Below are positions 25,084 through 35,906 of a DNA stretch of 64,000 nt, piece after piece (within the stretch, counting starts at the first letter, position 1; every line of letters starts with the position of its first letter). The stretch spans positions 5,395,001-5,459,000 of the forward strand of contig CAKAKS010000032.1 of assembly GCA_916700875.1 (NCBI GenBank), read 5' to 3'. The notes under the pieces are model-generated. The model searched no databases, was not told the origin of the DNA, and saw nothing but the letters and a program-made list of their open reading frames with translations. Position numbers and translations under genes: made by a program. The stretch is from Sebastes aleutianus. Taxonomy: Eukaryota > Chordata > Actinopteri > Perciformes > Sebastidae.

Positions 25084-26170
25084 GAAGGGCAGCCTAGTCC
25101 TCATCCAGGGCCTTTTTGTCCAGAGGCAGTACCGACACAGTCAAGGTGTTGTAGTGGCTTTCATTAACTCAACATCAAGCAAGTTGAAGAATACAGATTT
25201 TTACACTCTAGAGACAGACTAGAGATTCTGCACAAGTGGCAAAGACTGACATTGACAGATAAGCCTGCCCCTTTCCCCTGCTCCTGGGTGGTCTGTGCCA
25301 TGTGTTTAGCCGCTCTGCAAATTCAGAGCACATTAGAAAAGATTAACTATGTCGCCACCTGTGTGCTTACGCCATTATCCGAAAGTACCTCGACTACATC
25401 CTCTTTTTTTTTAGCAGCAGCGGCACCAGACCTCCGTCTCTTTAGAGATATGAAGAGCTGAAAGGACTTGACATGACCTGCCTTGTCTCAGGCGTCTGGT
25501 TTCTCACAGCTGCTCCTCAGTTGAGCCGACTATTTCAGTTAATGGATGGGAAGGAAGTTATGCTTGTGCAAAAAAAAATGTATTTTTTAATGCTCTTTGT
25601 TATTAATGTATATTGTTAAGCCAACGCTGGATTAACAACACTTGTACTATAAATTATATTTGGTACAACACTTGCTTGTCTACATCGTTTTATTGCTGGG
25701 TGCCAAAATGGCTCAAAATGTGCAAATACTCAAACCAGAGCATGCTTCCTTTGCAGAAGATCACGTCACAAGTCAGAGGAAGGGAGCAGAAAAATGTGAA
25801 TGAGGAAAGTTTTTTTTTCTTTTTCCTTTTCCCCGCCAACAACTGCAGTTCTTGGAAAAAGAAGGCCCGCCTGGGTGTCCTCCCCATCCCCCAGTGTGCT
25901 GATGGTGTGAACCCCCTCTGCTCCAGCATTGGTCCATTTCAAACGGGAGGGAGGTGCGTTTCAGCCCTCAGCGTGCCAACACCGGCCCCCAGGCTCATTT
26001 GAACTCACTTGATGTCGCCATGCTTTTTCACCGTGACCCCATCTGTCAGGTTTTGTGACAGCCTTGAACAACACCTCATTGAAGAGAAATCCCGTAAATC
26101 AGCATGTCGGGACAACAAATTTCTCTCTGGACATTTGCTGCGAGAGCCAAACATAACTTCCAACGTCGTA
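25084..26170 (+). other. nol10 3' untranslated region and downstream flank
   Basis: This follows the nol10 stop codon. It is unique-looking sequence with a few A- and T-runs (25569-25577, 25809-25818) and no convincing coding exon. I did not find a canonical AATAAA hexamer in the first 500 bases, so the 3' end of the transcript is not located. The short frame at 25613-26002 has no recognisable product. Confidence 0.4.
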
Positions 26171-26177
26171 ACCTTTT

Positions 26178-26357
26178 AGAGGAATAGTTTGACAGTTTGG
26201 GAAATACACTCGCTTTCGCTTTCTTGCTGAGAATTACATGAGAGGGTTGATATCACTGTCGTGTCTGTACGGCGAGCTAAAGCCGGCAGCCGGTTAGCTT
26301 AGCTTAACATAAAGACTGGAAACAACTAGTCAAAATTTGCATACCAGCACCTCTAAA
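26178..26357. mobile_element. Teleost interspersed repeat (family O), interrupted
   Basis: It contains GGAATAGTTTGACAGTTTGG, TGTCTGTACGGCGAGC, GGTTAGCTTAGCTTAACATA and the terminal CCAGCACCTCTAAAGCT, a common fish repeat. A family-E element follows directly at 26358. The start of another copy is visible at 63884-63920. Confidence 0.55.
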
Positions 26358-26861
26358 GCTGGGGACACACCAAGCCGACATCAAAGAACTAGAGGCGACG
26401 AAGGCCACTAGTTGAGTCGCCTCACGTCACCTTTGTCTTGACCAAAAAGTTGCACTCAAACACACCGCAAAGACTACAGCAGACGGCCAACTACCACGTA
26501 CGTTCTGCGCCTGCGTGAGATGAAATAACTCTCCCTACCAGCAGGTGGCGGTAGTATCCGAGGACGTCGGATATACAAACCGTTGTTATGATACCTACAT
26601 GAAACAAAGCAGCGCTGGTCGACCATTTTCACACCACTCTCACTCACCACTTAGCTTCATTCAGATGGCCATGTCGCTGTGAAAACATCCGTGTATTGGA
26701 ATGATCAGATGAGATGAAAAATTACTTTACTCGTTGGTTTGCTTTCCTCACTTCCGTTTCTCTTCTCGTGCACTGATTCGCTTAAGCCGAACAGCCAATC
26801 AGAGTGATTTCTCTCACCGACGAGCTCCACCGCCGATTTAACATGCTGAATCTGCCGAAAA
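26358..26861 (-). mobile_element. Family E element, copy 2, cut by the assembly gap
   Basis: It begins TGGGGACACACCAAGCCGAC, inverted relative to 12625-13125, and shares the ACCAGCAGGTGGCGGTAGT block. The right end CCGATTTAACATGCTGAATC runs into the gap; similar sequence is at 29270-29295. Confidence 0.6.
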
Positions 26862-26961
26862 NNNNNNNNNNNNNNNNNNNNNNNNNNNNNNNNNNNNNNN
26901 NNNNNNNNNNNNNNNNNNNNNNNNNNNNNNNNNNNNNNNNNNNNNNNNNNNNNNNNNNNNN
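26862..26961. other. Assembly gap of 100 N
   Basis: Exactly 100 unknown bases, the conventional size for a gap of unknown length. It truncates the left inverted arm and the family-E element. Confidence 0.99.
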
Positions 26962-27297
26962 CCGGGTCGCTGCCAGCAAGCCGGGTAGTCACGCTCAGAG
27001 ACCGCTATGAGCTGCTGGAGCTCACTCCGGTCTCGTAGACAAGAGGCTTTTATTTCCTTGTTGACGGATAGTTTGTTTAAATATCACATCACAGATGTCC
27101 ATTATAAATTAACAGGAACCTGTGTTTATTTGTCTTTTTTCGAGTTCAAAAGCTCCACAATCGCCCGCGGGCGTAGCTCGCTGGAGAGCCGGTTAGTGAC
27201 GCTCACAGAGCGGCTGCAGAGCAGCAGAGTGGCGAGAGAAAGAGCAGCTTCTGACGGAGCAGAGAGATTCCTGCTGAGACTTTTTAGCATTTCTCTA
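26962..27297. repeat. Left arm of a long inverted repeat
   Basis: It begins CCGGGTCGCTGCCAGCAAGC and matches the reverse complement of 28880-29206 across more than 300 bp with almost no differences. It contains TCCGGTCTCGTAGACAAGAG and GGGCGTAGCTCGCTGGAGAG. Left boundary lost in the gap. Confidence 0.9.
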
Positions 27298-27619
27298 ATA
27301 TCTGGAGGGAGATCAGTCCAGTTATTTTTTTTGCTGTAACTGAAAAAGCAGTTTGAGTAAAGTAAACGTTGTGGATCAATGTTTTATATTTCCCGTCTCC
27401 CCTCGTTGATGATCCTGTTTGTCGGACTTCATTATGAGCTGTTAGAATAAATAGTTTAAACCTGCAGTATCTTATAAAGTAAACAAGCAGAACATAAACA
27501 ACAAAATCAAAGTTGTATTTTTTGATAATATGTAATAGTGGTAAAAGTTTGTTTGTCCTGTGCTTTAAGAGCTGGTTTAAAGGCTTAAGCCTCGTCTACT
27601 GCTAAATACATCACTTTAA

Positions 27620-27710
27620 CTGTCACATACTGCATACTACTCAGGAACGCAGTATGCAGTATGTACTGTATACTGCATACTGTGCTCCTCAGTAGTATGC
27701 AGTATGCGGT
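27620..27710. repeat. Fold-back element with CATACTGCATAC arms
   Basis: ATACTGCATACTACTCAGGA on the left is complementary to TCCTCAGTAGTATGCAGTAT on the right with a few mismatches, around AGTATGTACTGTATACTG. A small hairpin-forming repeat just upstream of the frame at 27762. Confidence 0.7.
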
Positions 27711-27761
27711 TTTGAATACAGCCGACCTGCTGGGATCAGTGGATGGCACACTAGAAGCACA

Positions 27762-28064
27762 GTGGAACTGGTCACTAATTTCTGCCCAACATTAGTTGCA
27801 AGTGATAGAAGTTTCTTAGTAGTGATTCAGATGAGAGCATTCCTTATAAACTATCAAACTGCTGGAGAGAAGTATGCCACATGGGAGATTACTCCTGATG
27901 CGTCAAAGCTGACATACTGGAAATGGTTTGTATGTCGTTTTCAAAAGCAACTGGAAGACTATTATGGATTAAAATTCCAGGGCAGAGGAGAAATTCCCAG
28001 TGAGTGGAGAGACCACAGTAAACAGGAAGCTATTGATAGTCTGGATGAAATGTACAACCTGTGA
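27762..28064 (+). CDS. Unrecognised open frame, possibly the last exon of an unknown gene
   Basis: A 100-codon frame opens at GTG (no upstream ATG in frame) and ends DEMYNL-stop. The translation has normal amino-acid composition, is rich in Trp and aromatic residues (TYWKWFVCRFQKQLEDYYG, GEIPSEWRDHSKQEA) and is unlike the low-complexity frames around it. I do not recognise the family. The lack of an ATG suggests a spliced last exon, or a transposon gene fragment. A poly(A) signal AATAAA lies at 28788-28793, about 720 bases after the stop. It sits between the two inverted arms. Function unknown; a chance frame remains possible. Confidence 0.4.
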   Translation: MELVTNFCPTLVASDRSFLVVIQMRAFLINYQTAGEKYATWEITPDASKLTYWKWFVCRFQKQLEDYYGLKFQGRGEIPSEWRDHSKQEAIDSLDEMYNL

Positions 28065-28787
28065 GTGAACCAGAAACAACCAAGCTCAAAGTAACAGAAG
28101 CAAAGTGTCTTTAACTGTTCAAAAGAAATCATTTTTGATTTGATTGAAGGAGTGCAACATTATCAATGATGAGGATGAATCCTTTCAAAAATGACTGAAA
28201 CAGTACCTGTTTATAATTTAATCAATAGTATTTTCATTATTTTATGTATAGAGAGATTGAGTTGCAGTAAAACATTAAGTAGCAATCATTCCTGAAAATG
28301 ACTTAAAGCAAAGGAGAACATGTGTAATTACAAATGATGTGTTTGTTAGCCATTAAACAATGACTGTAAAAAGTATGAGACCGATCAGAATTCATCATAG
28401 GTTTTTGTTTAATTAGAAATATTTTTTATCATTATTATTTTACAAGATGATTAAGATGCATGATTTTTTTTTTTCCTTGAATATTTAAGGGAACTTTTTT
28501 AAAAGAAGGAATGAAGAAGTTTCTAGGTTTTCAGATATTATGGAGACATTTTCATTCCTCTAAAAACGGGAATGTAAGATATGATTTGACTTTTGTTATT
28601 ACGTTTTTACTTTTATGTGAAAATCTCATCAAACAGTCATGACATGAAACTGTAAGTTGTTTGCTTTTCTAAAAAAAAGTTGATCGAGGTGCAAAATGAG
28701 TTCTGATAAGTATATTCTTCATTCATCCAAATATGTGTATTTTTAATACAAGATGTATGAAATGTTCTTCTCACAGTTTAAAGAGCA

Positions 28788-28793
28788 AATAAA
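28788..28793 (+). terminator. AATAAA polyadenylation signal
   Basis: Canonical hexamer downstream of the frame ending at 28064. The 80-bp direct repeat begins five bases later at 28799. Confidence 0.4.
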
Positions 28794-28798
28794 GATGT

Positions 28799-29468
28799 AG
28801 GATGTTAAGCTGAGGCATGTTGACAGACGTGTACATAGATTAATTCATTCAAAATAAGAAATGGCAGCCATAATTGGTATGCTAAAAAGTCTCAGCAGGA
28901 ATCTCTCTGCTCCGTCAGAAGCTGCTCTTTCTCTCGCCACTCTGCTGCTCTGCAGCCGCTCTGTGAGCGTCACTAACCGGCTCTCCAGCGAGCTACGCCC
29001 GCGGGCGATTGTGGAGCTTTTGAACTCGAAAAAAGACAAATAAACACAGGTTCCTGTTAATTTATAATGGACATCTGTGATGTGATATTTAAACAAACTA
29101 TCCGTCAACAAGGAAATAAAAGCCTCTTGTCTACGAGACCGGAGTGAGCTCCAGCAGCTCATAGCGGTCTCTGAGCGTGACTACCCGGCTTGCTGGCAGC
29201 GACCCGGGCAGGCACTAGCTGGCTGTCACGGTATTTTGTGGAGCTTCTAAACTCCGACAAATGTTCGATTCGCCATCTAACATCGTAAAACTGCCGATAT
29301 TAATAATCTACACAGTTGATTTCTCGCCTCAAAAACTTTCAGAAGTGAATTTAGTGTTGAAATGGCTACAAAAACGTAAAAAACGAGCAGGATGTTAAGC
29401 TGAGGCATGTTGACAGACGTGTACATAGATTAATTCATTCAAAATAAGAAATGGCAGCCATAATTGGT
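28799..29468. repeat. 80-bp exact direct repeats flanking the right inverted arm
   Basis: The sequence from AGGATGTTAAGCTGAGGCAT to GCAGCCATAATTGGT occurs identically at 28799-28878 and 29389-29468, 590 bp apart. Between them lie the right arm (28880-29206) and a segment (29207-29388) related to family E. Confidence 0.9.
28880..29206. repeat. Right arm of the long inverted repeat
   Basis: Reverse complement of 26962-27297, ending TGCTGGCAGCGACCCGGG. The interior between arms is about 1.6 kb. Confidence 0.9.
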
Positions 29469-30660
29469 TGTAATTTTAATTTTCACTTTTATTTTCTATA
29501 ATACAGATCTCATTAAAATGTATCATAACAGGCAACACAGGTTTTGTAGTTTTGATTAAAGTTGTATATAAATATCTCTGTAATTATATGTTTTGTAAAC
29601 AACCTTTTGAGGGGTTTTGAAAGAATTGTTCAATAGATTAAGAATTAGCTATAAGGTGGATGTCCTGTCATTGAATTAATGAAGTGTTGATTATGAAAAT
29701 GCATGAAACTTGTATTTGAGACTTGTTGAGTTACACGAAAAGGGAAAGAGTTGTGAGAAGTTGACATTATGTAAAAAAGAAAGAATGGATTTTTTTTTTA
29801 TTGTTAACCATTTAGCTATTTGTTGTGGAACTCATCTGAAAATCATTTTTACACAAACATTTTCATCGTACTATTTTGTATGTTTTTTTCTTCAATAATT
29901 TGATGAACAATGCTTTATCTTTCTGAATTTCTTGGAGTATTCAACCATTTTATACTTATTACTTATATTATCTCTTTTTAAATGATCTTATTACAGTTAC
30001 TTTTTATTACTGCTAATATTGGAATTGTTTTTGTTGTTTGATTTATTAGACTCTTGTCATTGCTACAGTATATTGATATTCATAATTACTAACAGAAAAA
30101 TCAGTCTTCATGGAAAAAATGGGATATTTTCTTTTTCTGTAATAAATCAGTCAATGGAGTTTATGCCTTGTCTGTCATTAATGAGCATTATGAGAAGACC
30201 AGATTTTCTCTTGACCCAATCTCAAAATATGTCTAAGATCTGCCACATGCTAAATCAAGTGCATTTCATTTATGTAACCCAAAATCACAAATAATGTTAA
30301 TTTTGTCAGGTATTCTTAGATTTAGTCTTAGTCCTGTGATCAAAAGTTCATGTTAGTTTTAGTCATAGTCAATTCATCCTTTTTTTATTTTTTATTTTTT
30401 ATTTCCTTTCACATTCACGTTCCAAATGTTGAGCAACAGGAGCACAGAGGCTCCTCCGTGCATGACTGTAAATATGGCTAAGCAAAAGAAGAATGATGCT
30501 GTTGGTGCTGCAAGGGGGAACAATTGTTGTTTTCCTCCAAGTCACAAGGTTTAGGGGAAATAGAGCTCCTTTGTAAAACAATGGAAAGAAGATGGAAAGC
30601 TATGATTGGTCTGGAACCAACGGGGGTCAGGCCAATGTTCCCTCGTCACCTATGAATTTT
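29469..30660. other. AT-rich intergenic sequence, no gene seen
   Basis: It contains short frames without recognisable products. A degenerate TTAGTCTTAGTC-type repeat is at 30312-30375. Confidence 0.4.
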
Positions 30661-30870
30661 GGTGTGTTCAGTGTCGACAGTTGTTTGTGCTTTAACTGTT
30701 TCCTCCATGAATCTATTCACCGCTTTCCCTGAAGTCACGTGGTTTCATGTAAATCATGAGTTGAGCCAGTCATACTTTCACTTTCACGTTTCATATCACT
30801 GATTTACATCAGTTATCAGTTCTAATCAGTTCTCTATAAATAGAGTGAGGACAAAGCAGCCTAAGCATGA
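30661..30870 (+). promoter_or_regulatory. Interferon-type promoter module, copy 1
   Basis: Visible elements in order: STAT/GAS site TTCCCTGAA (30725-30733), ISRE-like TTTCACTTTCACG (30776-30788; reverse strand GAAAGTGAAA) and TATA box TATAAATAG (30835-30843). Similarity to copies 2 and 3 runs from GTGTGTTCAGTG to ACAAAGCAGCCT; the 5'-exon part is then lost. No gene follows directly; an L1 relic lies between it and the next copy. Confidence 0.7.
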
Positions 30871-31163
30871 GGAGTGAGATCGGTAAAGGTTAGGGTAAGA
30901 GTATCAGGGTAAGGGTAGGGGGTCTTTAGGGGGAGATAGCAGGTCAGCAGTAGATGTCACATAGAAGTGGTGAACATCATCTGAAAGATGGAAAACTGAA
31001 GATTAATTTGAGATGCAGCTCAGCACTGTGTGTCAAGTTGTGCTAGTCATAAATCAGAAATAAACATGAATTAATTAATTGATTCAAATACATTTTGAAA
31101 GTTTTCTAAGGGCTTAGAACATTATGATAAAAACTGAATGGGATTAGCATAATCATGTCATTT

Positions 31164-31390
31164 CTGTAAAGGGGAGACTCGTGGGTACCCATAGAACCCA
31201 TTTTCCTTCAGATATCTTGAGGTCAGAGGTCAAGGGACCCCTTTGAAAATGGCCATGCCAGTTTTCCCTTGCCAAAATTCAGCCTAAATTTGCAGCTTTA
31301 TTTGGCCTCCGTCCCGACAAGCTAGCGTGACATGGTTGCACCAATGGATTCCTTATGTTTTTTTTATGTTTTCTTAAAAATAGTCTAAAA
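31164..31390 (-). mobile_element. Family A element fragment
   Basis: Inverted copy of the central block: GGGGAGACTCGTGGGTACCC, GAAAATGGCCATGCCAGTTT and CCAATGGATTCCTTATG. Confidence 0.75.
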
Positions 31391-31724
31391 TCACCACTGG
31401 TCACATCCATTGACGGGCACTGACATAGATTCTTGTAATTTCTTATGCAAAGCCCCCATATTATGATTCAGTAGTCATACGATTGAGAAGTGGATATACA
31501 GTGTAGGAAAAGGATTATTCCAAATAATGGACATCAGGAAGTTGATTTCGATCTTCAAATGATCTTAGACCTTCCTTGTTAATAATATGAAAGAGTATGG
31601 ATACGGCCCTTTGACCAGGTGGGGAAAACCATGTGTGTAAAAAGGGAACTGGATACAGCATTGGAGGTGGGGCCCTCACTCCTATAAAAGTTGCTCAGTG
31701 GCACACGAAAAATCTTATATCTTA

Positions 31725-33590
31725 AAGGACAAATCATTTTCTGTGCATCTTATGAAAGAAAAAAAGGGGTTGTCAATTTTAACAATTATCACTAATCGTT
31801 TTTCATATTTAGGTAGACTTATCCCTCTGCTAAACTATATCAAGTGAGACTCTTCCTTCAAACTGAATTTGATAATCTCTCTACAGTTAAAGCTGAAGAG
31901 ATGCTTTTGAAATCTAGACACGCTTGTTATGATTATGGTGACAAACCCAGTAGGCTCCTGGTTCACCAAGTCCTCTGTATCTCCATTAATCTCAGAGATT
32001 AATGTCAGTAATGGACTCACTCGTGACCCTCAAGAAATAAATCAGGCATTTTACATTTCACTTTACTCCTCTGAAGAAAGTTTTAACCCTGAAAATCTCC
32101 ACAAGTTTTTAAAAAGTGTTCCTACACCTAAAATCAGTGCTATTGATAAAGTGGAAATCTTGGACAGCCCAATTACATAAGAGGAGATCAACAACGCAAT
32201 CATAGGTATGCAGAGTGGATAAAGCCCCGGTAAAGACGGTTTTCCCATCGAATTCTATAAAAAGTTTTCTGTAAATGTAGAACGGCGTCTTTTAAGTTTG
32301 TATCATGAATCACTTGAGACTGGAATCCTTCCACAAACATTACGGGAAGCCCAGATCTTTTTATTACTTAAGAAAGAAAAAGATCCATATTGCTGTAGTT
32401 CTTATCGACCAATTTCACTGTTAAGCATGGATGTGAAGATTCTCGCCTCTTATTTAGAAACTGTACTGGCTGATATTATATCCTCTGACCAGAGTGGTAT
32501 TATCAGAAATATATATATATTTTTTAATGTAAGGTGCCTGTTCAAAATGATCAATCACCCTCCAGATTCTCCAGTTCCAGATGTACTAATTTCTATGGAT
32601 GCAGAAAAAAGCCTTTGATAAGGTTAAGTTCATGTATTTATTTCATATTCTTAAAAGATTTGGGTGTGGCAATACATTTATTTCTTGGATCAGGTTACTA
32701 TACACAGCACCGGTTTCTTCAGTTTTTGTACTAATAATACCTACTCTAAACAGTTTCATATAAGTAGAGGGACAAGACAGGGTTGCCTGCTCTCTCCTCT
32801 TTTATTTGCAGTCACTATTGAGCCTTTCTCACTAGCCCTTCAGTACAGTACACAGATGAGAGGCATTGTAAGAGAAGGACAAGAACAACGTGAGTCGCTT
32901 TATGTGGCTTATTTACTTTTATATATATCTGACCCCTCTACCGCTCTATATCATGTTTTAGACATCCTGAATATATTTGACAAACTCTCTGGCTATAAAC
33001 TAAATTTGCAGAAAACTGAATTATTTCCGATCAATGAGGCAGCGCGTAAATATCCCTTTGCCTCACTTACTCTAAAAAAATGACTCACCTATTTACTTAC
33101 TAGGCATTAATGTAACTAATACATGTTCTAATCTCTTTGCAGCTAACTCTCTTACTCTTATGGACCAGGTGAAGTGCAGTCTAAACCGCTGGATGTCATT
33201 AGAACTACCACTGTCAGTCGCAGGTCGTATTAATTCCATACAGATGAATTTCCTTCCTAAATTTACTTATCTATTCCATACTTTCCATACTACTATTCCA
33301 TTACATACTTATTGTATTCCGATTTCCATCCTCAAATCATTTTAAAATAAATTAAAAAGTATTATTTCATCTTTTAACTCGGACCGTAAGCCGCTTTGAC
33401 TATCAATGAAAACGCTCCAATAATCAAAAAAAAGGCAGGAGGGATGTCAGCTCCAAACCTTTTGGTGTATTACTGGCTGCTAACAGAAGCCCAATTCTGC
33501 ACCGGCTCTACGAGGACCCAGGAGCAGATACACTATCTTAGAAGTATAAAGTTACATAAAATGGAAATACTCAAGTAAAGTACAAGTACT
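31725..33590 (+). pseudogene. L1-type LINE ORF2 relic (reverse transcriptase)
   Basis: A degraded non-LTR retrotransposon with frameshifts and stops. Recognisable pieces in order: the pre-RT linker (LQTEFDNLSTVKAEEMLLKS, 31850-31920), IGMQSG-stop-SPGKDGFPIEFYKKF (32200-32270), SSYRPISLLSMDVKILASYLE (32395-32460), the DQSG motif (32490), SRGTRQGCLLSPLLF (32765-32810), a ruined catalytic YADD equivalent (LYVAYLLLYIS, near 32900), SGYKLNLQKTELFPIN (32990-33040) and LPLSVAGRINSIQMNFLPKF (33195-33265). The order and motifs are those of fish L1 elements. No endonuclease domain is visible, so it is 5'-truncated. It separates IRG promoter copy 1 from copies 2 and 3. Confidence 0.85.
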
Positions 33591-33730
33591 TCAAACTTGT
33601 ACTTAAGTACACTACTTGAGTAAATGGCATTGACACCACTGCTGATTTACATGTAATGTGCATGCAGAGTTTCTCAGCTCCATAGAGCTGACAATAAACA
33701 TACATTGTTAGAGAGGCTACTACATTTTGT

Positions 33731-33966
33731 TGTGTTCAGTGTTGACAGTTGTCTGTGCTTTAACTGTTTCCACCATAAACCTATACACCACTTTCCCTGA
33801 AGTCACGTGATTTCGGGCAAGTCATGAGTTGAGGCAGTCTCACTTTCTTTTTCACGTTTCTTATCACTGATTTACATCAGTTATCAGTGTTCTCTTTATA
33901 TAGAGTGAGGACAAAGCAGCCTCATCCACACAGACCAGGCAGAGCTAAAGAGACACGGAACAAAAG
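33731..33966 (+). promoter_or_regulatory. Interferon-type promoter module, copy 2, with 5'-exon-like sequence
   Basis: GAS TTCCCTGAA (33793-33801), ISRE-like TTTCTTTTTC (33844-33853; reverse strand GAAAAAGAAA), and TATA-like TATATAG (33897-33903). The following ACAAAGCAGCCTCATCCACA...GGAACAAAAG duplicates the putative 5' exon of copy 3 and ends in a GTGTGT donor-like site, at which copy 3 begins. Confidence 0.7.
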
Positions 33967-34159
33967 GTGTGTTCAGTGTCGACAGTTGTTTGTGCTTTAA
34001 CTGTTTCCTCCATGAATCTCTTCACCGCTTTCCCTGAAGTCACGTGGTTTCATGTAAATCATGAGTTGAGGCAGTCTTACTTTTTTTTCACGTTTCTTAT
34101 CACTGATTTACATCAGTTCTAATCAGTTCTCTATAAATAGAGTGAGGACAAAGCAGCCT
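33967..34159 (+). promoter_or_regulatory. Interferon-type promoter module, copy 3, proximal to the IRG gene
   Basis: GAS TTCCCTGAA (34030-34038) and TATA box TATAAATAG (34132-34140). The ISRE-like position is degraded to a T-run before CACG (34080-34091). It lies directly before a putative non-coding exon ending at 34203, and is therefore the likeliest active promoter of the IRG gene. Confidence 0.7.
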
Positions 34160-34203
34160 CATCCACACAGACCAGGCAGAGCTAAACAGACACGGAACAA
34201 AAG
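34160..34203 (+). other. Putative non-coding first exon of the IRG gene
   Basis: It begins about 20-30 bases after the TATA box and ends GGAACAAAAG before the donor GTGAGA (34204). The next acceptor, TTTATATTTCAAG at 35899, lies seven bases before the ATG. The exact start site is not visible in sequence. Confidence 0.55.
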
Positions 34204-35899
34204 GTGAGATTAAACTATGTACTGTTTTGTGTCCATACTTAAAATCTGAGCATGTACAGTTTTTATAACAACTTCAGTTTGATATAGTGATATTTCTCGT
34301 TAAAGCTGAAGTAGGCGACCACCTACTTGATTTTCATCACAACTTACTTGATTTTCATGTATGTTTCCTTACTTAATCAAAAACAAATCTTAACACTTTC
34401 TTGCTAACCTTTATCATTGTTAAATCGATTAGTGGTTACATACTCTGTGTCACAAGGGTCCATATCAAAACTAAGGACAAAGTAGAATCGGGGCATTTTC
34501 CTCTTACACACATTCTCCGAGCCTGTCTAGGCTATTCATCAGGATGGATCACCCTAGATTTGACGGAGAAAGGATCAAGTTTTTAAATAGGAGTTTTTGA
34601 CAACTAGTGTCCTCGGTGACATGGAAAGAAAATAGGAGATTGTGATTTTTTACAGAGAATTTGCCCTTTCCACTTCCAACCGAGGAGCACAGATTCACTT
34701 GTCATGATTTCTCAGCTTGAGCTGCCAACACAGGTTGGAAGCCAGCTTCGAGGTGGACAGTGATTTTAGACAGAATTGCTTCTTCCTTAGGAGTTTCTAA
34801 ACCGGCGGTAAAAGAGGAACACTGCGGTGGCCACGCAGCAAACCCCCTCTCTCCCTCTGCCTCAAACGGATGACTGAATTGAACAGGTTATATTATTAGT
34901 CTTTTTTTTTGGGACCGGGGCTGAGTTCCTCCTGAAGTCCACTGCGATCTCCACTGTCTTCAGAGCGTTCAGCTCCATGTCTTTTTTATCATGATCATTT
35001 TAACTGGGTTATGAGTTTTTATTTTGTACCAATCTAACATTGAACTAATCATTATTGAATTATCATTTTGAGCTGTATGCGTATGCTCTGCCTAATCTTA
35101 CAATCAAAATACGATTTGGATTTAAAGCACAAAATGTGGACATTTTAATTATTACTTTTTAAGACTTGTGGTCCTTAAGGTAATGCGTGCATCACATCAT
35201 CAAGAAGAGTTTTTCAGTAACAGGTTTTCCTAGCCAATGATTTTTAACCAATCCTAGAGGTTTTGTAAACCCTAAATATTATCCTAGCACCTTTCCAAGT
35301 GCACAGACCGTGGAGGAGAGCTGCTGTTAACGGGCGTGGCTGGTGACAAAGCCTGGCTCCTGGGTTATTCAACCAGGTTTCCACCCAGCTGAAGCGGGGT
35401 TGGCGTCCGGAGGAAGGCAGTGAGTAGCTAGGCGAATCTCCTCACTACCAGTTTAAACAGTTTTTGACTGCTTAGTTATTACCTGGGTGAACCCAGTGCA
35501 GCCAAGAACCGGACCCTTTAGACGGAGAACTGGTTCAAGTATATGCCTCCTGTGATAGGGGTGAGGGGTAACTTGAGGGATCTAACAATACTCTAGTATT
35601 GAATTCTAAATATAAAATAACTACATACAAATATGAAAATAACACAAATATGTACATCTAACAATTATCAAATAAAGGTCAAATTACAAAATAAATTGTA
35701 GTAATAAGAGTACAAATGTATTAAAGCTGAAATTGTGTATCTAATGTAACATGCAAGAGGCATATGTTACATAGACTATACACAAGTTCTTATTTTTGGG
35801 AAATACATCTATTTAAAAGCAATCTCCTAATTTTGCATATTCTAATTATATTATTATCAAAGTAGTGAAATGATTCTCTGTTTTTCTTTATATTTCAAG
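34204..35899 (+). other. IRG intron 1, nothing else recognised
   Basis: About 1.7 kb, AT-rich towards the end, with no coding exon, repeat family or RNA gene that I recognise. Confidence 0.45.
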
Positions 35900-35906
35900 G
35901 AGTGCT

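Noticed and set aside
24817..25104. Pro/Ala/Ser-rich minus-strand frame opposite the nol10 tail
   Set aside because: Antisense of a GGC/GGA repeat; composition alone keeps it open.
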